Shown: positions 1 to 7,397 of the stretch, piece after piece
How the letters are laid out: each line of letters opens with the position of its first letter
Position numbering within the stretch: the stretch's first letter is position 1
DNA from: Paenibacillus sp. FSL M7-0420
Lineage (GTDB): Bacteria; Bacillota; Bacilli; Paenibacillales; Paenibacillaceae
Assembly: GCF_038002345.1 (NCBI RefSeq)
Contig: NZ_JBBOCJ010000001.1
Coordinates: 1 to 64,000, forward strand
Length of the DNA: 64,000 nt
Direction: 5' to 3'
Notes under the pieces: model-generated
The model's database searches: none
The model's input: the letters and a program-made list of their open reading frames with translations, nothing else
Told to the model about the DNA's origin: nothing
Made by a program: the position numbers and the translations under genes

Positions 1-525
1 TTGATAGATAATAATAAAGCCGGGCAGAATATATTGAACTTAAGGAAGGGGCTATCCCTGACCCAGACAGAGCTGTCCAGCTTACTTGGCGTAAGCCATC
101 AGGCGGTTTCCAAGTGGGAGCAGGGTGACTGCCTGCCTGATATCGGGGTGTTGCTGAAGCTTGGACAGGTCTTCGGGAAGTCGGTGGAGGAGCTTCTGTT
201 AGGAGAGAGCGTTAGCGGCGGTTCAGCTTCTGAGACAATTGTAAGCCCTCCCATCGGGCTGCCGGATGAGATCTGGACTGAGGCTTTGGAGCGTATCCAA
301 GACCGCATCTCGCCGCCCAGCTTCAACACCTGGTTCAAGGGCACGAAGGGGAAGCAACTGGGGGAGACTTACTGCGTCTACAGTCCGAGCCGTTTTGCTG
401 CAGAATGGTTATATCAGCGCTATTCCACTTTGATTGTACCGATTCTCGAAGATATTACAGGCACATCCAGCCTTAAGGTCGAGTTCTGCTCTATGGGAGC
501 ATGGGACACCAACCGTAAGGGTTAG
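1..525 (+). CDS. XRE-family HTH regulator fused to a DnaA N-terminal (domain I)-like domain
   Basis: The protein has 174 residues. Residues about 8-66 form a Cro/C1-type helix-turn-helix (QTELSSLLGVSHQAVSKWEQ). After a short linker, residues about 90-165 resemble DnaA domain I, with an IWTEALERI start, then SPPSFNTWFKG and FAAEWLYQRY in the order found in Bacillus DnaA. Domain I of DnaA mediates self-association and contacts with helicase and regulators such as SirA. Here the AAA+ and DNA-binding domains of DnaA are absent, so this is not an initiator. It probably binds DNA through the XRE domain and uses the DnaA-like domain for protein contacts. It begins with TTG at the first base of the window; a start further upstream cannot be excluded, although the HTH appears complete. 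Its stop overlaps the stop of the convergent flavin reductase gene. Confidence 0.8.
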   Translation: MIDNNKAGQNILNLRKGLSLTQTELSSLLGVSHQAVSKWEQGDCLPDIGVLLKLGQVFGKSVEELLLGESVSGGSASETIVSPPIGLPDEIWTEALERIQDRISPPSFNTWFKGTKGKQLGETYCVYSPSRFAAEWLYQRYSTLIVPILEDITGTSSLKVEFCSMGAWDTNRKG

Positions 526-1142
526 GTTTCTGCCCGGTAGGTTTTGCCGAGCTGATGACCCAGACCAAAATAATGGCGGAAATTGTAGATGAGCGGACTC
601 CATTTCAGAGGATCGATATGATTGTCATCGATAATAATATCCTGATGGGCATGTACATGAACAGCTTGCGCCTCAATGATTGCAAAGGCAGGCGAATGAT
701 CGGGTATGCGAATATTTTGTATGCTTGCTTCAATTTGTAACGGGCACTCCATAATTCGGGAAGGCTTAACTGTTTTGGACGCCACGGGTGTGAGTCCGCT
801 GGCAGCATATTTATCCTTTTGATAGGAGTAGCCATGTTGTTGCTTGTAATCAGGGACTGGATTCTTGCCCGTATAGGGAGCAAGCTGCTCCACATTCTCC
901 CACAGCGATGGACCGGGGATGTTAATGACGCATTCGGGGAGCCGTTCCAGGTTCTCGATGGCTTTTCCTCCAAGACCAACCCCTAGTACTATACAGTCTC
1001 CCAAGGCCCAGGAGGATGAAATAGGACTGATATTTACGGTATCATCCTCATTCAAGGTGTTCAGTAAGATGACAGAGGTTCCATAATATAAAATCTTGGG
1101 TTGTATCGTTTCAGTGTTCATCATTTGCTTCGTATGGTCCAT
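522..1142 (-). CDS. Flavin reductase family protein (DIM6/NTAB type)
   Basis: The 206-residue protein has the pattern of the split-barrel FMN-binding flavin reductase family: an early segment around NISPISSSWALGDCIVLGVG, where FMN usually binds, and the ENLERLPECVINIP segment that follows. Members use NAD(P)H or bound FMN in small redox reactions. The substrate cannot be read from the sequence. A strong GGAGGA site lies about 8 bases before the ATG. It is transcribed divergently from the ArsR-type regulator at 1238 with about 95 bases between the starts, so it is a reasonable regulatory target. Its 3' end overlaps the stop of the XRE-DnaA gene by 4 bases. Confidence 0.8.
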   Translation of the reverse strand: MDHTKQMMNTETIQPKILYYGTSVILLNTLNEDDTVNISPISSSWALGDCIVLGVGLGGKAIENLERLPECVINIPGPSLWENVEQLAPYTGKNPVPDYKQQHGYSYQKDKYAASGLTPVASKTVKPSRIMECPLQIEASIQNIRIPDHSPAFAIIEAQAVHVHAHQDIIIDDNHIDPLKWSPLIYNFRHYFGLGHQLGKTYRAET

Positions 1143-1237
1143 TGTATTTCTCCTCCCCTATTGTAGATTCTACTTCAGTGTATAATATAAATAATTCAAC
1201 ACTCATCGAAGTATGGAATGCATAAAGGAGGGTTAGG

Positions 1238-1927
1238 ATGCAGGCAAATCCGAATGTTGCTATAATCGCAGCTCTAGTGAGTGAAGCTTCACGGGCGGCA
1301 ATATTAACTGTTTTACTGGATGGAAGGTTCCATTCGGCGAGCGAGTTAGCATATATGGCTAGAATCAAGCCTCAAACGGCAAGCTTTCATTTAGCGAAAA
1401 TGATCGATGCTAACGTGGTTACCGCTCTGAAACAAGGGAGACATCGTTACTTTGCGATTGGAGATCAAGAGGTTGCGCGGGTGATGGAATCCTTATTGTC
1501 TATTGCTCCGCCCGTGACAGTTAAGTCTTTAAGGCAATCCTCGCAGGACAAGGCGTTGCGTTATGCCAGAACATGTTATGACCATCTCGCCGGGAATGTG
1601 GGGGTGCAACTAACTGATGCATTGCTAAGCAGCGGTATTTTACTTGAAGAAGAGGACAGGTACACGGTGACGGAGCGTGGGGAGCGATTTTTTGCCGATT
1701 TTGGCGTTGATTTGAATGAAGCTGCAACGAAACGCCGTCTATTCTCACATCAATGCCTGGATTGGAGCGAACGCCGCCACCACCTGGCCGGAGCCCTGGG
1801 AAATGCCCTGCTGGAGAGAGTCTTGGAGCTGGACTGGGTCCGGCGTCTGCCTGGTACACGTGCGGTACAAGTCACCGATGAGGGGAAGGCGGGTTTTGAA
1901 GAGGTATTCTCGTTGGATTTGAATTAG
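1238..1927 (+). CDS. ArsR-type winged-helix transcriptional regulator
   Basis: The protein has 229 residues. An N-terminal winged helix (residues about 8-80) contains SASELAYMARIKPQTASFHLAKM, the usual recognition-helix pattern of ArsR/SmtB regulators, followed by a wing with KQGRHRYFAI. Residues about 110-229 form a second helical region with a winged-helix-like end (YTVTERGERF and VQVTDEGKAGF). No CVC metal-binding pair is present in the recognition helix, so a metal sensor of the ArsR type is unlikely; isolated cysteines in the second half might sense redox or ligands. An AAGGAGGG site is correctly spaced before the ATG. The gene is divergent from the flavin reductase, which suggests control of that gene and of itself. 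Confidence 0.85.
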   Translation: MQANPNVAIIAALVSEASRAAILTVLLDGRFHSASELAYMARIKPQTASFHLAKMIDANVVTALKQGRHRYFAIGDQEVARVMESLLSIAPPVTVKSLRQSSQDKALRYARTCYDHLAGNVGVQLTDALLSSGILLEEEDRYTVTERGERFFADFGVDLNEAATKRRLFSHQCLDWSERRHHLAGALGNALLERVLELDWVRRLPGTRAVQVTDEGKAGFEEVFSLDLN

Positions 1928-1942
1928 GTGCAAGGAATGAAG

Positions 1943-2386
1943 CTACCACTCCATAAAATTCTCTTCAATCAGCGCAGCGAATGATTTCGCGATCACCTCG
2001 CAGTCCCCGTTATCATGGTCGATGAGCAGCACGCGGCCTTCGGGGTCAAGCAGGATTGGGTTGCCCGAGCCGTCCATGGAAAAGACTGCACTTCGTGCAA
2101 GCAGCCCGCTCATAGGGGTATCCTTGTAATCCTCGCGGAAGGACAACGTTAACTCAGTCACACTCTCCCGTCCGATGGAGGAACCGTTGCTGAAGGCGTG
2201 TACGGATAATCCGGCATAGGCGCCGCCAAAGCTTCGGATGAATTGAACATAATCCTGATCCAGCGACAGACCCAGTTGCTTCTCTGCCTCAGCGATTTGT
2301 TCCTCTGTTGCCGGTGTACCGAGCAGACTCTGATTCCCCTCTTTGGTTAAAAAAAGCTGCAAACGTTCCATTAGCGCATCATTCAT
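1943..2386 (-). CDS. SMI1/KNR4 family protein
   Basis: The 147-residue protein matches the SMI1/KNR4 (SUKH) fold: an N-terminal segment with GTPATEEQIAEAEKQLGLSL, then YVQFIRSFGGA and GSGNPILLDPEGRVLLIDHD near the C-terminus. Bacterial SUKH proteins are often immunity proteins against polymorphic toxins but also occur as housekeeping scaffold proteins. No toxin gene lies nearby, so an immunity role is only a possibility. A GAGGAGG site lies 7-8 bases before the ATG. It is the promoter-distal neighbour of the secreted protein at 2495, separated from it by a strong hairpin. Confidence 0.8.
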   Translation of the reverse strand: MNDALMERLQLFLTKEGNQSLLGTPATEEQIAEAEKQLGLSLDQDYVQFIRSFGGAYAGLSVHAFSNGSSIGRESVTELTLSFREDYKDTPMSGLLARSAVFSMDGSGNPILLDPEGRVLLIDHDNGDCEVIAKSFAALIEENFMEW

Positions 2387-2425
2387 AGCTAGTCCTCCTC
2401 TTTTAAGAATATCTATTCATCATAA

Positions 2426-2466
2426 CAAGAGCGGCACCCGAGTCAATAGCCCGGGTGCCGCTCTTG
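2426..2466. terminator. Perfect 15-bp stem-loop between two minus-strand genes
   Basis: Arms CAAGAGCGGCACCCG (2426-2440) and its exact complement (2452-2466) enclose an 11-base loop. It follows the stop of the minus-strand secreted protein gene, so it probably ends that transcript. The U-tract on either strand is weak. Confidence 0.65.
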
Positions 2467-2494
2467 TGGATATTCGCTATTTCAAATACTTCAC

Positions 2495-2905
2495 TCACCC
2501 AAACGAAGTTTCGACACTCTGCGCCACAATCTCCCTGAGCTCGGCCTTCTGTGCGTTGAACTGCTGCGGGGTGATGCTGCCGCTGGCGAGTCTCGCTTCG
2601 AGCTGCTGGGTCAGCTGCTTGACCTGGAGGTTGATGACCTGAGTCACGTTGCCGCCATTCTCTTCTGCGATGTTCCGCAGGGATTTGCCTTCATACAAGG
2701 CGTCGTATAGCTCTTCTTCAGAGGTGGAGTTCAGGTTCAGGGCGTCCAGCAGCTCATCGGTATCGGCCACATCAGAGGTGGACCATTTGGCGACAGGTAG
2801 GGTATGTAAGGCCGGCTTACCCCAAGCCGTTCCTCCGAACGACATGGCTACAATCATGGTTCCTACAATCATTACACGCTTAATATTCATATGTTTTATA
2901 TTCAT
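2495..2905 (-). CDS. Small secreted helical protein of unknown function
   Basis: I take the ATG at 2905 as the start because AAGAGGA lies 8 bases upstream of it; a longer in-frame start at 2944 lacks such a site. The 136-residue product has a signal peptide (VMIVGTMIVAMSFGGTAWG) and a mature, polar helical domain with KSLRNIAEENGGNVTQVI and RLASGSITPQQFNAQKAEL. That pattern resembles small secreted Bacillales proteins with a SHOCT-like or calcium-binding-like tail, but I do not recognise the family. It is divergent from the two-component system at 3143, with repeated CTTAA motifs in the shared upstream region, so it could be a target of that response regulator. Confidence 0.7.
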   Translation of the reverse strand: MNIKHMNIKRVMIVGTMIVAMSFGGTAWGKPALHTLPVAKWSTSDVADTDELLDALNLNSTSEEELYDALYEGKSLRNIAEENGGNVTQVINLQVKQLTQQLEARLASGSITPQQFNAQKAELREIVAQSVETSFG

Positions 2906-3012
2906 GTGTATAATCCTCTTTTCGTGGTTGGTTATATGGGTCAAGGTTCATCATTTACGGCGGCTAGCGAAGTTCAGCTAAATACAGTTTACCCAACAAT
3001 ACTGAAATGAAG

Positions 3013-3039
3013 CTTAAGTCTTCTTAAAGATAACCTAAA
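3013..3039. promoter_or_regulatory. Candidate response-regulator direct repeats
   Basis: CTTAAG (3013), CTTAAA (3023) and CTAAAC (3035) are spaced roughly one helical turn apart in the divergent region between the secreted protein and the OmpR-type regulator. OmpR/PhoB regulators bind tandem direct repeats of this spacing. The motif itself is degenerate and the assignment is inferred. Confidence 0.3.
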
Positions 3040-3142
3040 CTTTACTTCCAGCTGCCGGTTCCTTGCTCCGGCTTCTTCATCTGCGTTATTCTTGAAGGGC
3101 ATTGCCGAACCGAACAAGCGAGAGCGGAAGGATGAACCGTCT

Positions 3143-3835
3143 ATGAAAAAAATACTGGTCGTCGATGACGAACCGGCCATTGTAAGTGCGATTGCCTACG
3201 CGCTGCGGCGTGAAGGCTATGAGGTCGATACTGCCGGTGACGGGGAGGAAGCGCTAAGCAAGGCGAATACCTTCCGTCCGAATGTGCTGGTGCTGGATGT
3301 AATGATGCCGAAGCTGAGCGGTTATGATGTCTGCCGCAAGCTGGAGGACCGGGATGATATTGGAATCATTCTGCTCACTGTCAAGAATGATATTGTGGAT
3401 AAAATTGTCGGTCTGGAGCTGGGTGCAGACGATTATATGACTAAGCCTTTCGAGATCCGCGAGCTGCTGGCCCGGGTGAAGGCGCTGCTGCGCCGGCTGG
3501 AGAAGAATACGGCCGAGCTCCGCAATGAGCTGATCGAATACGGCCTCTTGCAGGTTCATCCGGACCGGCGCAGCGCCGAGCTTGGCGGGGAGCCGCTGGA
3601 GCTGACCCCGAAGGAATTCGATCTGCTGCATCTGCTGCTCTCGCACCCGCAGCGGGTGTATATGCGGGAGGAGCTGCTGGAGCAGGTCTGGGATATGGAC
3701 TATGCCGGGGGAACGCGTACCGTAGACATTCATATCCAGCGGCTGCGCAAAAAGCTGGGCGAGCCCTACCAGAATATCCTGCAAACCGTCTATGGTGTAG
3801 GTTATAAGGCAGTGCCTGCGGGGAGCTACTCATGA
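3143..3835 (+). CDS. OmpR/PhoB-family two-component response regulator
   Basis: The 230-residue protein begins MKKILVVDDE. The receiver has acidic residues D8/D9, the phosphoacceptor D52 in VLVLDVMMPK, and the lysine in DDYMTKPF. Residues about 130-228 are the winged-helix output domain (ELTPKEFDLLHLLL, RTVDIHIQRLRKKL, TVYGVGYK). ATG 3143 is preferred because the protein then starts exactly at the receiver and GGAAGGA precedes it. It overlaps the sensor kinase gene by the four bases ATGA, so the two are translationally coupled. The output signal is probably an envelope condition, given the kinase type, but it is not identified. Confidence 0.93.
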   Translation: MKKILVVDDEPAIVSAIAYALRREGYEVDTAGDGEEALSKANTFRPNVLVLDVMMPKLSGYDVCRKLEDRDDIGIILLTVKNDIVDKIVGLELGADDYMTKPFEIRELLARVKALLRRLEKNTAELRNELIEYGLLQVHPDRRSAELGGEPLELTPKEFDLLHLLLSHPQRVYMREELLEQVWDMDYAGGTRTVDIHIQRLRKKLGEPYQNILQTVYGVGYKAVPAGSYS

Positions 3836-5304
3836 GAATCAGCATCAAGCTGAAGTTCAGCCTGTTCCTGGCGGTGCTGCTGATTCTGGCTGTCGGCGTG
3901 CTAAGCTACTTCGTCCTGCGCGGCGTGGAGCGCAATGAGCAGGGCCAGACGGAACGCAGTCTGGCCCAGCATGTCAACACGGTCAATCTGCGCGTGAAGC
4001 AGACATACTATACCGGTGCGCGCCTTACGCCGCAGGTCTTCATGCAGCAGCGCGGCAAGGCGCTGGCTGCCGAGCTGGCCGGATTCACCGGCCTGGAGGT
4101 GACCCTGTACGACAGCCAGGGCCAGCAGGCGGGCACCTCGGCGCAAGGCGAGCCGAGGCTTGGGCCGGGCAAGCCGGATCTCAGTACGGCGCTGGACTAT
4201 GCGCTGAATAACAAGGTCGCCTACCAGAGTGAAGGCGACAAGCTGTTCTACCTGGCCCCGCTGCAGGGACCGGAGGGGCAGATGGGCGTGGTGCAGCTGC
4301 AGTACTCCCTGGAGGGTGCCCGCAGCTTCCAGCAGACGCTGCTGAATCTGTTCCTGACCACAGGCGGCGCGGTACTGGTATTCAGCTTCATCCTCGGGTA
4401 TCTGTATTTCAACCGTGCGGCTGCCGCTATCGGGCGGCTGAAGAAGGCGGCGGAGGATATCCGCGGTGCCGACTATATCACAGCTCCGCCGGTGCGGCGC
4501 AAGGATGAGCTGGGGGAGCTGGCCGAGGGCATCTACTTCATGAGCCGGGAGATCGAGCGCAGCATTGCCGCCAAGGATGAAGAACGGCGCAAGCTCCAGC
4601 TGGCCGTGGAGAAGCTTCAGGCGCTGGAGCAGCAGCAGAAGCAGTATATCGGGAACATCAGCCATGAATTCAAGACGCCGCTGACCTCGATTAAGGCGTA
4701 TGTCGATCTGCTGAATATGTATGACGATGACCCCAAGCTGCTGCATGATGCCAAGCTGAGTATTGCCAAGGAAACAGAGCGGCTGTACGAGATGGTGGAG
4801 AAGGTGCTGCAATTGACGGCGCTGGAGAAGTATGATTTTGAATCCCAGGCAGAGCTGCTGGAGGTTGAGAGTACCCTCATCGATATCTGCGGACGGATGA
4901 AAGGCAAGGCGGAGCGCTACGGCCTGACAGTCACGCTTGACGCCCAGCCTGCGCATATCTGGATCGACCGGGAGAGCTTCATGCATATCTTCATCAATCT
5001 GCTGGACAATGCGATCAAATATAATGTCCCGCAGGGGAGTATCCATCTGCACAGCGAGGTCAGGGAGCAGCGGGTATGGATTACTGTGCAGGATTCCGGC
5101 ATTGGCATTCCAGAGGCGTCCCGGGAGAAGATCTTCGAAGCGTTCTATACGGTCAACCGTGACCGTTCCAGAGCGTCAGGCGGCACAGGGCTTGGACTCT
5201 CGCTGGTCCGTAATCTGGTGGAGAAGCAGGGCGGCACCATTGTTCTGCTGGAAGGCTCAGGCGAAGGGGCAGCATTTGAGCTGTCTTTTCCGCTGGTGAC
5301 CTGA
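3832..5304 (+). CDS. Sensor histidine kinase, HAMP type
   Basis: The 490-residue protein has a first membrane helix at residues about 9-28, an extracellular sensor of about 140 residues, a second helix near 172-192, then HAMP (about 195-247). The HisKA segment holds H278 in ISHEFKTPLT. The ATPase domain has an N box (INLLDNAIKYN), DSGIGIP and GGTGLGLSL. This is the standard EnvZ/PhoR-like architecture and the partner of the regulator immediately upstream. It is followed about 100 bases later by a propeller lipoprotein, which may be an accessory sensor or a target. The ligand is unknown. Confidence 0.93.
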   Translation: MRISIKLKFSLFLAVLLILAVGVLSYFVLRGVERNEQGQTERSLAQHVNTVNLRVKQTYYTGARLTPQVFMQQRGKALAAELAGFTGLEVTLYDSQGQQAGTSAQGEPRLGPGKPDLSTALDYALNNKVAYQSEGDKLFYLAPLQGPEGQMGVVQLQYSLEGARSFQQTLLNLFLTTGGAVLVFSFILGYLYFNRAAAAIGRLKKAAEDIRGADYITAPPVRRKDELGELAEGIYFMSREIERSIAAKDEERRKLQLAVEKLQALEQQQKQYIGNISHEFKTPLTSIKAYVDLLNMYDDDPKLLHDAKLSIAKETERLYEMVEKVLQLTALEKYDFESQAELLEVESTLIDICGRMKGKAERYGLTVTLDAQPAHIWIDRESFMHIFINLLDNAIKYNVPQGSIHLHSEVREQRVWITVQDSGIGIPEASREKIFEAFYTVNRDRSRASGGTGLGLSLVRNLVEKQGGTIVLLEGSGEGAAFELSFPLVT

Positions 5305-5407
5305 AGGGATAATGTTTACAAGTTAGATATATTTGCGATGCGGTTTGGAAATAAGCGTCCGGTAAGCTGAAGAGGCAACATGAGCGATGAGCTGGAGGGA
5401 AGCCTGA

Positions 5408-6529
5408 ATGAATCATAAGAGCCATAGAGCCTGGGGCAAGATCTGGAGCATTCTGCTCTGCGGAGCTGTTCTGCTATCGGTTACTGCCTGTAGTACTGAG
5501 AACACAGACGCACGTGAGGTTGTAGAGAAGGCAGGCCGCAAAATTACAGTCCTCGACAATGTCAGCGAACCGGTCTATACGAAGCTGAAGCTTGCGGGCA
5601 TACAGAAGGTGGAGGGTGTGCGGGGGACGGATTTTGCCGGCGAGGATGTCATGGTAGTGACCAAGGAGAACCGCAGTCTTCCCTCGCAGGTGATTGAAGG
5701 GCAGGAACGGTATCCGCTGAATCTCTATCTGCATACCCTGTCCACAGGTGAGGAAGCTCCGCTGCAGACGGGGGAGCTGAATTATGGCGCGCCGCAGCTA
5801 TCTCCGGACAAGACGCATGTATTCTTCAAGGAGCTGTATGACATCACAGGCTTCGGTTATATTATGGATCTGTCCGGGGGCGCCCCGGTGAAGGTAAGCG
5901 ATGCGGAGTTTCGGGTGGAGGAAGGGAAATGGGCGGATGACACGCATGTGATTTTTCCCGATATGGAAGGCAATATTCTAAGCACAGATGTGACCGGCAA
6001 GCAGGAGACCCTCGTGAAGACGGGCATCCCTTATGTGCATGAGGTGGTTCAGACCGGCAGCCGGATTCTCTATGTTACAGGTGAAGACAGCCAGCTTAAC
6101 GCCTATGACACGGTGACGAAGCAGACCAAGGTGCTGCGTAAAAATGTGATCTGGGCGGTTCCCTCCCCGGACGGAAGTCAGATGGCGATTGTCGAGCGTG
6201 TCGGACGCGGAGAGATGACTCTGCAGCTCTGCGACAGCGAAGGCAATGAGCAGTCTAAGCTAGCTTCGGGGCAGCAGATCTTCGGCACCAGCTGGTCGCC
6301 GGACGGCAAGCTGCTGGCTTATGCAGTGACGGCGGCGGGTGCGACGGATGACCAGCAGGACCTGTTCATTACGGAGGTGGAGACCGGAGAGCAGACGCCT
6401 GTGCTGAATGATTTTCATCTGGCTGATCCTCTCCACTGGAGTCCGTCCGGTAAGAAGCTGCTGGCCACAGCTACGGTTCTGAAGGATAATATTTATCAGT
6501 TTCTGACCTATGTGGTTAGCCTGTCGTAA
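5408..6529 (+). CDS. Lipoprotein with TolB/WD40-like beta-propeller repeats
   Basis: The 373-residue protein starts with a lipoprotein signal ending in the lipobox VTAC (Cys at about residue 27). The mature part contains several propeller-like repeats, for example GAPQLSPDKTHVFF, AVPSPDGSQMAIV, GTSWSPDGKLLAYA and PLHWSPSGKKLLA, a pattern seen in TolB- and DPP-IV-type propellers. No catalytic motif is visible. It lies 103 bases after the histidine kinase on the same strand and is followed by a strong terminator, so it probably belongs to the same transcript. It may sense or present an envelope signal to the kinase, which is inference only. Confidence 0.75.
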   Translation: MNHKSHRAWGKIWSILLCGAVLLSVTACSTENTDAREVVEKAGRKITVLDNVSEPVYTKLKLAGIQKVEGVRGTDFAGEDVMVVTKENRSLPSQVIEGQERYPLNLYLHTLSTGEEAPLQTGELNYGAPQLSPDKTHVFFKELYDITGFGYIMDLSGGAPVKVSDAEFRVEEGKWADDTHVIFPDMEGNILSTDVTGKQETLVKTGIPYVHEVVQTGSRILYVTGEDSQLNAYDTVTKQTKVLRKNVIWAVPSPDGSQMAIVERVGRGEMTLQLCDSEGNEQSKLASGQQIFGTSWSPDGKLLAYAVTAAGATDDQQDLFITEVETGEQTPVLNDFHLADPLHWSPSGKKLLATATVLKDNIYQFLTYVVSLS

Positions 6530-6551
6530 CGCTTTTCTACGCCAAAAGCAA

Positions 6552-6605
6552 AAGGCTGCCCGGGATCAGCCGCATGACGGCTACCCGGACAGCCTTGCTT
6601 TTAGG
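6552..6605 (+). terminator. Rho-independent terminator of the two-component/lipoprotein unit
   Basis: A long GC-rich hairpin begins AAGGCTGCCCGGG and returns as CCCGGACAGCCTT, with an inner AGCCG/CGGCT pair, followed by GCTTTTAG. Confidence 0.85.
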
Positions 6606-6623
6606 TGAGTTTATAATTCATAC

Positions 6624-6653
6624 TTGACAGGTTGGTTTAAAGGGGTATATGAT
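6624..6653 (+). promoter_or_regulatory. Candidate sigma-A promoter of the MarR/sulfur unit
   Basis: TTGACA (6624-6629) is followed after 18 bases by TATGAT (6648-6653). About 150 bases of leader follow before the MarR start; it contains short inverted repeats with GTTCAC/GTGAAC elements that could be an operator. Confidence 0.55.
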
Positions 6654-6812
6654 AACAGCAATCGTTCACCGCTAATTAAATGAACAGTGAAATAATCGCT
6701 GTGAACATCATACCTGAGATTTGAGCTGATTGGACCACCAAAGGCTCCCGTTACAGTTCCCGAACAGGGAATGGACCGGGGGCCTATTTGCGTCCCGTGG
6801 AGGAGAGAGGGC

Positions 6813-7355
6813 ATGGAGGATAGACAGTGGGAGCAACTGGAGCAGGCGGATCATCTGTTCCGTAAGCTGGTACGCAGGTTCGTCAAGGAGCGCGACCGGG
6901 TAAGCGTGGAAGGGGTGGCCTTGCCGGGAATGCTGATTCTGCACAAAATCATCCGCGACGGAGAGCAGCGGCTCGGCGATCTGGCGGAGCAGCTTGATTT
7001 CACCTCAGGCGCCATAACGGCGCTGAGTGACAAGCTGGAGGCGGGCGGATATACGGTACGCAGGCGTAAGGAAGATGACCGCCGGACCGTGCTGCTGGAT
7101 ATTACCGCCAGCGGCCGGGAGATGGTGAAGCGTAACGGCAACATCGGTGCCAGGTGTATTACGCTTCTGTTCGAGGGCTTTACGGAGGAAGAGCTGGAGC
7201 AGCAGAGCTGTTTCTATGAGCGGATGATCGGGAATCTGGAAGGGTTCTCGGAGACGCTGCTTGAGCTGGCCCAGCAGAATGCTGCCAATCCCGTTCCCGC
7301 AGAGCCTGAACAGAAGCCGCGAGCAGTTACGAAGAGCAATTATCTCAGCTACTGA
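6813..7355 (+). CDS. MarR-family transcriptional regulator
   Basis: The ATG at 6813 has GGAGGAGAGA directly upstream; an earlier in-frame ATG at 6771 has no such site. The 180-residue product shows the MarR winged helix (LGDLAEQLDFTSGAITALSDKLEAGG followed by the wing RRRKEDDRRTVLLDIT). The helical dimerisation parts lie on both sides. The C-terminus has an extra charged tail rich in Pro and Glu. It is the first gene of a co-directional set with a sulfotransferase-like protein and an SsuABC-type importer, so it probably controls that unit in response to a small organic ligand. Confidence 0.88.
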   Translation: MEDRQWEQLEQADHLFRKLVRRFVKERDRVSVEGVALPGMLILHKIIRDGEQRLGDLAEQLDFTSGAITALSDKLEAGGYTVRRRKEDDRRTVLLDITASGREMVKRNGNIGARCITLLFEGFTEEELEQQSCFYERMIGNLEGFSETLLELAQQNAANPVPAEPEQKPRAVTKSNYLSY

Positions 7356-7397
7356 GGAATGAAGAGGATACTAACCTAATGATGAGGAGAGATGAGC

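Noticed and set aside
6654..6812. SAM riboswitch (S-box) before the sulfur genes
   Set aside because: A sulfur unit would fit, but the conserved S-box blocks and a terminator are missing in the leader.
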